DNA of 64,000 nucleotides from Gammaproteobacteria bacterium. Lineage in GTDB: Bacteria; Pseudomonadota; Gammaproteobacteria; VBWC01. Positions 18,676 to 25,621 of this stretch are shown one piece after another. The position numbers were made by a program, and so were the translations under genes. Location of the stretch: positions 1 to 64,000 of the forward strand of contig JAHFRU010000014.1 in the NCBI GenBank assembly GCA_023266115.1, written 5' to 3'. Each line of letters begins with the position of its first letter. The first letter of the stretch is position 1. Under the pieces are notes generated by a model, which saw only the letters and a program-made list of their open reading frames with translations, was not told the DNA's origin and did not search any database.

Positions 18676-19413
18676 CTATTCCCACTGCATGGTTTCGAGA
18701 TAAATCTTCAGTTTTCCAGCTGTCTTGAATTTTTTCAGTATCAACGAACGTTTGAGGCCGGAACAGATGCTCTTCATTTCTCCGGGCAGCCTGGCATAAT
18801 GTTTCTTTCCGCCCAGAGCCTCGTAAAAGATATGGATCATGCTGACCACATCATCCTGGATGTTCTGCGCGCTTGGCGCGCCCCAATGGAACATGTCTAG
18901 TAGCTTCAGCTCAAAACCAAGGCCGTAACGGCAAACGATGATGTTGTCAGAATGCAGATCACCGTGGTATTCGCCGACCCGGTGAATCCCTTCGATACCA
19001 TTGGTAAGCGCGTGCAATAGATGGAGCGCCTGGAACGGCATGAACCGCTTGCCGGGCTGACGCTGCAACAGGCTGCTCAGCAGCTCACCCTCGACAAACT
19101 CTGACACCAGAAACGACACGGGGATTCCGTGGTAAACAATCGTGTCCTGGGTATGATACTGAATGACAAATGGACAATGACGCAGCTTGTGTAACTTTCT
19201 CGCATAAAACTTCAGCGCCTTGTCACGGACATTCCGCTTCGGGAAAAAGAATTTCGCGGTACGCTCTATGCCAGTGGCCCGCTCCCGAATCTGGTATACC
19301 TCGCCTTCCCAACCCGCGCCAAGCAGTGACACGACTTCGTACTTCCCCGCGAGAATTCGCCCCGGGCTGAAATTGAATTCTTCTATCTGATTGCCGCGCG
19401 GTGTCAGCGCCAT
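18676..19413 (-). CDS. Ser/Thr protein kinase, atypical
   Basis: A 245-aa kinase-fold protein without a membrane segment or extracellular domain. The glycine loop is LLGAGWEGEVYQI, the probable ATP-binding Lys is in RTAKFFFPKR, and the catalytic loop reads YHGDLHSDNIIV (HGD in place of HRD, with catalytic Asp and Asn kept). The DFG motif is replaced by LLDMF, keeping the metal Asp. The C-lobe is short, so this is a compact kinase. Activity seems likely because the key residues remain. It is upstream of, and probably cotranscribed with, the PP2C gene. Targets are unknown. Confidence 0.85.
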   Translation of the reverse strand: MALTPRGNQIEEFNFSPGRILAGKYEVVSLLGAGWEGEVYQIRERATGIERTAKFFFPKRNVRDKALKFYARKLHKLRHCPFVIQYHTQDTIVYHGIPVSFLVSEFVEGELLSSLLQRQPGKRFMPFQALHLLHALTNGIEGIHRVGEYHGDLHSDNIIVCRYGLGFELKLLDMFHWGAPSAQNIQDDVVSMIHIFYEALGGKKHYARLPGEMKSICSGLKRSLILKKFKTAGKLKIYLETMQWE

Positions 19414-19923
19414 AACATACCCGTTCGCGACCGCTTCGTCGATACGTCTGGCCTGTCACATACGACCATCCGCTGATTTTACCTAACGTAGAACGATATA
19501 CCTAGCCGGGATTTGCGGCTCGCTCGCGTAGCGCAACCCTGTCACCATCGACCCGGGCAGCCGGAACAGCGTCGCAAGCGCGCCACAAGCGTTGAAAGAA
19601 ATTTCTCGAGTAGTACTGAGCTCGGACCACGGCATCGGCGCGATCGGTCATTTTTGTCCTGCATCGAGAGGCATAACAGGGATCGATTAAAGTGATGAGC
19701 GACGCTCGGGCCGTCAGCTTCTCCACCCGCGTACACCTTCGGGGTACCGTTCGATGGTAATCCAATGCCCGCCTCGCTGACCGGCCTGGGCCGCCGGAAC
19801 CCCGAAATTCCTCCGTCTCCAACGCTTTACCGACCCGAAAGCAGCCTTAAGTCAGGGAGGGGTGCGCCGATACAGAGGTAAGGCCTGAGATGCACCGCGA
19901 AGTACTGCTTAACGGAAACCCTT
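19414..19923. other. Intergenic region between kinase and Sel1 genes
   Basis: About 510 bp between divergent genes. Track ORFs here (19502..19822 minus, 19513..19695 plus) are rich in Arg, Ala and Cys, have no family pattern and look like frame shadows. It must contain the promoters of both neighbours, but no convincing -35/-10 pair, RNA gene or repeat was seen. Confidence 0.4.
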
Positions 19924-20712
19924 ATGACCAGATATGTACGCCGCAACCTTCACCTTGTCGGCGCCATCCTGTTGCAGGTCTGGCTGGTTACCCCTGTCCT
20001 CGCGATACCCCATAACCAGGCGGAACTTCTTGAACGTCAGGACTTTAGTTCCTTAGCGCTGGAAATTCTGCCAGAAGCGGAACGCGGTAACCTGGACGCG
20101 CTTTACAAGCTCGGCGTGATGTATGCCCACGGAATCGGCGTAACCAAGGATATCAACCAGGGGTTACGTCTTCTGAAAGAGGCCGCGAGTTATGGCAGTA
20201 CCGACGCACAGTTGATGCTCGGTTTGCTTTACCAGATGGGCGCTGACGTGACGGCGGACAATGCCGTCGCATTTGACTGGTTTCACCAGGCCGCCGTCCA
20301 CGGCAATAATGACGCCCAACTGTTTGTTGGCCTGATGTATGCGAAAGGACAAGGGGTAGACCCGGATTTTACGCAGGCGGTATCATGGTTCCGGGAAGCC
20401 GCCACGCATGGTAACGGCATGGCCGAATTCAGCCTGGGTGTTATGTACACCATGGGACACGGCGTGCCTCAGGATTTCAAGACTGCCCTTTCCTGGTACT
20501 TCAAGGCGGCGAAACAAGGCAACGCGCGGGCACAATACAATATCGGGGTAATGTATGACCTGGGCGCTGGCGTGGATAAAAGCGACAAAGACGCCGTCCA
20601 CTGGCTGCGCGAGGCTGCGGCACAAGGGTTCCCGCTTGCGCATATCTATCTTCAGCAGAAGCAGACCGAGGAGCAGGTACTCGCCCCATCACACGCATTC
20701 GCATCATTCTAG
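19924..20712 (+). CDS. Secreted Sel1-repeat protein
   Basis: A 262-aa protein with a signal peptide (LHLVGAILLQVWLVTPVLA) and about five Sel1-like TPR repeats of 36 aa. The units are easy to see: ALYKLGVMYAHGIGV, AQLMLGLLYQMGADV, AQLFVGLMYAKGQGV, AEFSLGVMYTMGHGV, AQYNIGVMYDLGAGV. Such proteins act as periplasmic adaptor or scaffold proteins. The C-terminus after the last repeat is short and polar. No operon partner is obvious: the next gene downstream is a pseudogene on the opposite strand. Confidence 0.88.
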   Translation: MTRYVRRNLHLVGAILLQVWLVTPVLAIPHNQAELLERQDFSSLALEILPEAERGNLDALYKLGVMYAHGIGVTKDINQGLRLLKEAASYGSTDAQLMLGLLYQMGADVTADNAVAFDWFHQAAVHGNNDAQLFVGLMYAKGQGVDPDFTQAVSWFREAATHGNGMAEFSLGVMYTMGHGVPQDFKTALSWYFKAAKQGNARAQYNIGVMYDLGAGVDKSDKDAVHWLREAAAQGFPLAHIYLQQKQTEEQVLAPSHAFASF

Positions 20713-20761
20713 GTTTACTGACCGATCAATTTCAGCAATTAAGCCAACCAATTCGTCGGCC

Positions 20762-21239
20762 CTATCCTGATCCCGCGCGACCACCAGCGGAATACGCCTG
20801 TGTGTTGGAATGAACGTGCTCACTTTCGAGAATGAACGGGACATCCATCCAGAGACAGTCGTTGTGCTGACAGGTGGACAAATTCCACAGCGGACGGTGC
20901 AAGAGTACCTCGTAGGCAAGTACAACGTAGCGGGTGCCGAAACCGGGGGCCGGCAAAATTCTCCTGGTACAGCTGCTCATATAGCCCAAGAAACCGCGCC
21001 TCGTCGAAAGCAAGCGTCGCTCCAACCTCATCCCGAGAAAGACGGCGGAACGCTTGCTCGACGGGCTCGTCCTAAAAAATCCAGCTACCCGGGACAACCC
21101 AGTATCCGCGGGCCGGCGCATTGTCCCGCAATCCGGGCAATATGCGGCTATCGCCGCCCCTGACAATCAGATCGATCGATACCAACGGCGTCAGGCGAAC
21201 TATCTCAGCAACTTCCGCGCAATCGAGCGACGTCGGCAT
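20762..21239 (-). pseudogene. GDP-mannose mannosyl hydrolase (Nudix), broken
   Basis: Reading the minus strand from the ATG at 21239 gives MPTSLDCAEVAEIVRLTPLV, SIDLIVRGGDSRILPGLRDN and APARGYWVVPGSWIF, then a TAG near 21075 where a Lys codon is expected. It continues DEPVEQAFRRLSRDEVGATL and AFDEARFLGLYEQLYQENFA. One extra T near 20940 then shifts the frame, and the sequence resumes in the +1 frame as FGTRYVVLAYEVLLHRPLW, ending EHVHSNTQAY. This is a near full-length Gmm-type Nudix protein of about 159 codons with one nonsense mutation, one frameshift and a GG-to-GS change in the Nudix loop. It is inactive as read. Confidence 0.85.
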
Positions 21240-21418
21240 TGAGTCAGTTTCAAGATGAACAGTATTTTTTCACGACACGATTTGGAACGATGAAACCTTC
21301 GCTTTCGGCCGATACCGGCCTGGTGCCGAAGAAAAACTACTGATACGTGATCGCTCCCCAAAATAACGCCGTATCGTGGCGCCGCCTGGCGGCGTCATCA
21401 GCAGCCCCCCGCGTCAGA

Positions 21419-21436
21419 ATAGTTGTCACTGATTTC
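21419..21436 (+). repeat. Left inverted repeat of the IS3-family element
   Basis: ATAGTTGTCACTGATTTC here matches the reverse complement of 22538-22554 (ATAGTTGTCACCGTTTC): the outer 11 bases are identical and TTTC is shared further in. It lies about 40 bp before the orfA start, where an IS3 left end is expected. Confidence 0.75.
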
Positions 21437-21477
21437 TGTAATCTCTGGAGCGAGCGGGAGGCGGAAGGTGACGAGAG

Positions 21478-21771
21478 ATGTCGAGGTATTCGCAGGAGTT
21501 GAAGCAGACTGTGTTGAAGCGAATGATGCCGCCGGAGAGTCGATCGGTGGCGGAGTTATCGAGGGAGACAGGCATCACGGAAACGACCCTGTACAATTGG
21601 CGGAATGTGGCCAGACGAGCGGGGGCGGTGATGCCGGGAAGAGGACAGCAGAAGGCGGAGGAATGGGATTCCCCGGCGAAGTTTAAGGAGAAGGCGTTGG
21701 CGGAGGCGGCGACCTTGCTGGTGCCGGCAAAAAAATATCGGGCGCTCCCGCTACAGGACGAGGACATCTGA
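21478..21771 (+). pseudogene. IS3 transposase orfA, internally deleted
   Basis: The N-terminal HTH region is typical of the IS3 OrfA subunit (SRYSQELKQTVLKRMMPPES, VAELSRETGITETTLYNWR). After DSPAKF the sequence jumps to KEKALAEAATLLVPAKK, which in relatives belongs near the C-terminal leucine-zipper end. The middle section is therefore missing. The reading frame survives and ends at LQDEDI. It cannot work as a normal OrfA. Confidence 0.8.
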
Positions 21772-22535
21772 CTGAACTGTCGGAGCGCCGGGTGATGATC
21801 GAAGATATTGGCAAGGCACGCGGTGAAGGTGCGCGTCTGGTAGCGGCGTGTGAAGTGGCCGGCATCAGCCTGCGCACCTATCGACGCTGGACGCAGGGTG
21901 ACGACGTGCGGGCGGATGGTCGCCTGACGGCCGTGCATCTGCCGCCGGCCCATCGGTTAAGCGAGGCGGAGTGCGCCGAGGTGCTGCGTGTGTGCGGTGA
22001 ACCGCGCTTTGCCAGCCTGCCCCCGTCGCAGATCGTGCCAAGGCTAGCGGATGAGGGCGTGTACCTGGCCTCGGAGTCGAGCTTCTATCGGGTGCTGCAC
22101 GCCGACAACGGCTCACCGATGAAATCGGCGACCCTGCTGGCTACCTTGCAGTGGCTGGGCGTGACGCCTTCGCACAGTCGGCCGCGCGTGTCGAATGACA
22201 ACGCCTAGGCGGAGAGCGTGTTCCGGACGTGCAAGTACCGGCCGGAATATCCGAGTGAGGGCTTTGCCACACTGGACAAGGCCCGTGCCTGGATGCTGCG
22301 CTTCGAGGCGTGGTACAACACCGGGCACCGGCACAGCGGGCTGAACTTCGTGACACCGGAACAGCGCCATACCGCGCAGGCAGAGGAGATTATGAAACAG
22401 CGCATGGATGTTTATGAGACAGCACGTGCGCGCAACCCGCGCCGATGGAGTGGTGACAGCCGGAACTGGTCACTGCCACAGAGTGTCTGCCTCAACCCGG
22501 GAAAATCGGCTGACCCACAGGCTCAGGCCCCATGA
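21768..22535 (+). pseudogene. IS3 transposase orfB, internal deletion plus nonsense codon
   Basis: OrfB begins LTELSERRVMIEDIGKARGE and has the upstream IS3 OrfB region (SLPPSQIVPRLADEGVYLAS). At FYRVLHADNGSPMK the sequence jumps from before the first catalytic Asp block to the second, so the DITYL-type strand and most of the rve core are missing. GTGCTGCAC sits at the junction and may mark the recombining repeats. A TAG at 22206-22208 (NDNA, stop, AESVF) replaces the Tyr of the NDNAY motif. The C-terminal part (WYNTGHRHSGLNFVTPEQRH) continues in the same frame to 22535. Confidence 0.85.
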
Positions 22536-22537
22536 TC

Positions 22538-22554
22538 GAAACGGTGACAACTAT
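22538..22554 (-). repeat. Right inverted repeat of the IS3-family element
   Basis: GAAACGGTGACAACTAT on the plus strand is the inverted partner of 21419-21436. It begins 2 bp after the orfB stop and ends 22 bp before the stop codon of the neighbouring PilZ gene, so the insertion landed just downstream of that gene. Confidence 0.75.
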
Positions 22555-22576
22555 CTTGAAAACTGCCGGCAACCCG

Positions 22577-22951
22577 CTAACGCCGTTCGAGATCACTATC
22601 GGCGCTGGACAAGAGTTTTCTCAGCTGCTCCATATCCCTGCTGCGAATCTCCAAAATATCCAATTGGACCCCGACGCGATAACGACCAGCTTCTGGTACA
22701 AAAGTGACGTGCCGGATGACCCCCTTTACGGATACGAGCTTTGCTGATTCTATTTTTATGTAGAGCTGCACCTGGTCCCCAGCGCCAAATTCCTGAGCCG
22801 TATCAAATCCAATCCCGAATTGATTGAAGTCGACGGACTCAACTTTTCCCGGCTTGGCGAACAGACCCCGCCATCCGGTCTTTTGGATGAAAACGTCAAT
22901 TCCATTCGTGACAAAACGCTCGCGTTTCCGCCTGTCGGGGCCATCGTACAT
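22577..22951 (-). CDS. PilZ-domain protein
   Basis: A 124-aa protein from the ATG at 22951, with GGAGG about 9 bp upstream. The PilZ c-di-GMP motifs are an N-terminal RRKRERF (RxxxR type) and VDFNQFGIGF in place of the usual D/NxSxxG, with N and G kept. Strand segments AGDQVQLYIKIES and RYRVGVQLDIL follow. It probably binds cyclic-di-GMP, although the second motif departs from consensus. The 3' end is next to the IS3 remnant and the gene is intact. Confidence 0.82.
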   Translation of the reverse strand: MYDGPDRRKRERFVTNGIDVFIQKTGWRGLFAKPGKVESVDFNQFGIGFDTAQEFGAGDQVQLYIKIESAKLVSVKGVIRHVTFVPEAGRYRVGVQLDILEIRSRDMEQLRKLLSSADSDLERR

Positions 22952-23120
22952 CACGACGCCCCTCCGCAGTGACCGACGCTGAACGCGAGTGCTATCTCAT
23001 GAAACATAGGCACTCTCCTGAACGCACTTTCACTTGAATGAGCCGGAATGTATCATAAAGCTCTGACCGAGAGCACGAGAGCGAGCCCCTCCTTTCCATT
23101 TCAAAACCTTGACAGCAAAC

Positions 23121-24077
23121 ATGGAACCTTCCCTTCAGGATGACCCAACGCTCCGGATTCTTGAATCCAGAGTGGGTAGAGTCCATTTGCGACAACGCCT
23201 TGGAATCGAAACGGATTATGAAGCAAAGATATTCGGTCAGGGCCGCAATTTTTTTCATATAGAAAACTGGATATCGATCCGCTCCGTTATCCGCCATACA
23301 CTCCGGCTGTTCGGACTATATGCACGTGGCCGACGGAATGCGCGAAATATCCAGCGACGTGAAAATATTATTCCGGTAAGAAACCTCCCGACTGCTTTCG
23401 ACGGCTACACGTTGCTACATATCACTGATCTTCACCTGGACATGGACGATGACATTCCTCAGGCGCTTATTGCCGCGCTGAGCGGGCTTCAGTACGACGT
23501 CTGCGTACTGACCGGGGATTTCCGCGCCAACACGTTTGGCCCCATCGATGCGGCAATGCGAGCCATGGAAATGATACGCCGCTATCTTGAAGAACCGATC
23601 TACGGCATCCTTGGGAACCACGACAGCATCCGGATGGTCCCGGGCTTCGAAGCAATCGGCATTCGCATGTTGCTAAACGAATTCGTGAGAATCGATCGGG
23701 CAGGAGAGGCGATATACATTTCCGGAATAGACGACCCCCATTATTACGGAGCCGATAACATGGAAAAGGCATCCGATAACATTCCACCGGAGGCCGTTTC
23801 GATACTCCTGGCCCACTCTCCCGAGGTATACCGGCATGCCGCACACGCCGAGTTCGACGTCATGCTGTGCGGACATACCCATGGAGGCCAGATCTGTTTG
23901 CCCGGGGGCTTTCCAATGCTGCTTAATGCGGATTGCCCACGCCGATTCTGCGCCGGCGCCTGGCAATATCACCAGCTGCAGGGTTACACGTCCGTCGGCT
24001 CGGGTCCATGCGTCGTCGACGCCCGTCTCAACTGTCCTCCAGAAATCACACTACATCGTCTTGTGAGATCCGCTTAG
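23121..24077 (+). CDS. Metallophosphoesterase
   Basis: A calcineurin-like phosphoesterase of about 318 aa; the ATG at 23121 is preferred to the track TTG at 23109. All metal-site motifs are present: LLHITDLHLD, VLTGDF, GILGNHDS, ILLAHSPEV and the C-terminal GHTHGGQICLP. It resembles YkuE-like enzymes, some of which act on lipid or sugar phosphates. No membrane helix is clear; the N-terminal segment SIRSVIRHTLRLFGLYARG is amphipathic and may associate with the membrane. It converges on a CarS-like lipid-nucleotide synthase gene, 18 bp apart. The substrate is unknown. Confidence 0.88.
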   Translation: MEPSLQDDPTLRILESRVGRVHLRQRLGIETDYEAKIFGQGRNFFHIENWISIRSVIRHTLRLFGLYARGRRNARNIQRRENIIPVRNLPTAFDGYTLLHITDLHLDMDDDIPQALIAALSGLQYDVCVLTGDFRANTFGPIDAAMRAMEMIRRYLEEPIYGILGNHDSIRMVPGFEAIGIRMLLNEFVRIDRAGEAIYISGIDDPHYYGADNMEKASDNIPPEAVSILLAHSPEVYRHAAHAEFDVMLCGHTHGGQICLPGGFPMLLNADCPRRFCAGAWQYHQLQGYTSVGSGPCVVDARLNCPPEITLHRLVRSA

Positions 24078-24095
24078 CGCTGCCAGCACCGTACA

Positions 24096-24578
24096 TCAGG
24101 TGCGGCGTACCGGAAATATTCCGGATATGCGCGATAACAGCAAACCGATTATCACGAATCCGGCGACCACGAACGCCTCGTCCTTCCAACCCAACGCAAA
24201 CTCCTGGCCTAACGCAATTGTGGGCACCAGTGACTCCGGCGTTTGATCAAGAACGGACGCCCTGCCGCTAGGGGCGATGCCCATACGCCTTTTAACAAAG
24301 CTGGAGAAAATGTCCCCCGCCATCGCGAGCAGCCCAACCATCAGACCCGTTTGTATCGAAACGCCCACAAGCGGCGCGGCAAATGCCGTCACGGTGACGG
24401 CGCCAGCGAAGCCCCGAATCGTTTTCGCTGCCCCCAGCATCGGCCTGCCATCCACGAACAAGGCCCCGCCATCCAGTGGATAGCCGAACCTTTCTCGCAA
24501 GAAATAGCGGATAATTATCGGAGCGCCGTTTGCAATCAGCAGCAGGGCTAACAACTTCAACGAAGATATGACGTCCAT
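24096..24578 (-). CDS. CDP-archaeol synthase (CarS)-like integral membrane protein
   Basis: A polytopic protein of about 160 aa from the ATG at 24578; the track extends to 24662, but homologues I recall begin around LLALLLIANGAPI. Family marks are PLDGGALFVDGRPMLGAAK, TIRGFAGAV, AGDIFSSFVKRRMGI and LDQTPES, as in the CarS/CdsA-type CTP:lipid-phosphate cytidylyltransferases. Archaeal CarS makes CDP-archaeol. Bacterial homologues are common but mostly uncharacterised, so the substrate here is open. It is divergent from the DUF465 gene and convergent with the metallophosphoesterase gene. Confidence 0.82.
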   Translation of the reverse strand: MDVISSLKLLALLLIANGAPIIIRYFLRERFGYPLDGGALFVDGRPMLGAAKTIRGFAGAVTVTAFAAPLVGVSIQTGLMVGLLAMAGDIFSSFVKRRMGIAPSGRASVLDQTPESLVPTIALGQEFALGWKDEAFVVAGFVIIGLLLSRISGIFPVRRT

Positions 24579-24653
24579 TGCCTGCGGGAGTGATAATATT
24601 GTGATCGGCGATTCCAGATACCAGCAACGACTCGACCAAATTTTGTCATAAGA

Positions 24654-24860
24654 ATGAATCAATCGGGAAGCGGGTTTTTAAAACAGAAACTCAACGAGCT
24701 CCGGATCGAGCACCGTGATCTCGATGACGTCATCGCACGGTTAGCGGCGGATATCGACGTAGACCAGCTGCGGCTAAAACGGCTAAAAAAGCGCAAACTG
24801 TTTCTAAAGGACTGCATCGCCGCGCTCGAGAGCCGGCTAATCCCGGATCTTGATGCCTGA
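24654..24860 (+). CDS. DUF465 (YdcH-like) coiled-coil protein
   Basis: A 68-aa protein of the DUF465 family, recognisable from LNELRIEHRDLDDVIARL at the start and LRLKRLKKRKLFLKDCIAAL at the end. Members are short helical hairpins with no known catalytic role. There is no signal peptide. It is divergent from the CarS-like gene: 75 bp lie between the two starts if the shorter CarS start is correct, whereas the longer track start would overlap it. Confidence 0.85.
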   Translation: MNQSGSGFLKQKLNELRIEHRDLDDVIARLAADIDVDQLRLKRLKKRKLFLKDCIAALESRLIPDLDA

Positions 24861-24918
24861 AAACTCCCGATCCAATACAGCCGAGGGAGCCCCCTTACGC
24901 AACTTTTAGAGATGCCGC

Positions 24919-25065
24919 TCATAACAGCGCACGAACAGCGCCAATGATACGTTCGATACCGCCGACGTCGCACCGCGACTCCAGCAACCAGACAGCATAC
25001 GGAACGGCAGGAGCGCGCTCCGAAAGTTTACGGAAGGCGCTGGCGAACTCTTGTAACTCACGCAT
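24919..25065 (-). CDS. Possible small ORF or gene fragment (48 aa)
   Basis: The gap 24861-25278 is mostly empty apart from this minus-strand ORF. It reads MRELQEFASAFRKLSERAPA and ESRCDVGGIERIIGAVRALL, which has a protein-like helical pattern, and the frame stays open about nine codons upstream without another start. No ribosome-binding site is visible. It may be a fragment of a lost gene in this decaying region. No family was recognised. Confidence 0.22.
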   Translation of the reverse strand: MRELQEFASAFRKLSERAPAVPYAVWLLESRCDVGGIERIIGAVRALL

Positions 25066-25278
25066 GGCCGATTCATCTACTGACAGCGGGCCAGCTGGCT
25101 ATCGGGCCTGAACGCCGAACTGCATCCAGGCCACGTATCGCTGCCCTGCCTTCTCCGGCGCCAAATGCCTATCACGGAAAACCGACCGCCACGAATCAGC
25201 ACCATTCGCTAGCTAACCAACCATCCTAGTTGGCTACCCGCCATTCAAGAACAGCGTGTCGCCGTCGCTAGACCGGAC

Positions 25279-25608
25279 ATGAAGCTTACGCGCATTGCAT
25301 GCCTGCTGCTGCTCGTCGCAAGACCACTGGCAGCCAGCGGAGAAACCGTTAATTACTGTAATGACGCGGAGGTACAACAGGATTGGTCGAAACTGATGGC
25401 CAAATACCGGCACATTCCGGAATGGCAGGATATCGATCGCTATCGCACCACCCTTTGCAACGAAGTTAACAGCGGCGAAATATCCGTCGAAGCGGCAATA
25501 GAGCTGTTTGAAAATGCCCGCACACAGAAAATAGAAGAACTACGCGAGCGCATCAAACGTCAGATGCCAACCGAACAGGACCGAGCATCCCGGTCGCAGA
25601 TCGGCTGA
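25279..25608 (+). CDS. Small secreted hypothetical protein
   Basis: A 109-aa protein with a signal peptide (KLTRIACLLLLVARPLAASG). The mature part carries two cysteines (NYCNDAEVQQDW and TTLCNEVNSGE) that could form a disulfide, then a charged helix (AAIELFENARTQKIEELRERIKRQ). I do not recognise a family. It is convergent with the PD40 gene, 13 bp apart, and would be exported to the periplasm. Confidence 0.6.
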   Translation: MKLTRIACLLLLVARPLAASGETVNYCNDAEVQQDWSKLMAKYRHIPEWQDIDRYRTTLCNEVNSGEISVEAAIELFENARTQKIEELRERIKRQMPTEQDRASRSQIG

Positions 25609-25621
25609 CGTCGTCTCCGCC

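Larger units (their letters stand above)
21419..22554 (+). mobile_element. Degenerate IS3-family insertion sequence, deletion derivative
   Basis: An IS3-type element of about 1.14 kb, delimited by imperfect inverted repeats at 21419-21436 and 22538-22554 that share ATAGTTGTCAC. Inside are remnants of orfA (HTH transposase subunit) and orfB (integrase subunit) in different frames, as normal for IS3. Both are shortened internally and orfB also carries a stop codon. Relatives I recall are about 1.5 kb or longer, so several hundred bp are missing. No clear target-site duplication was found, and the element cannot encode its own transposase. Confidence 0.85.
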
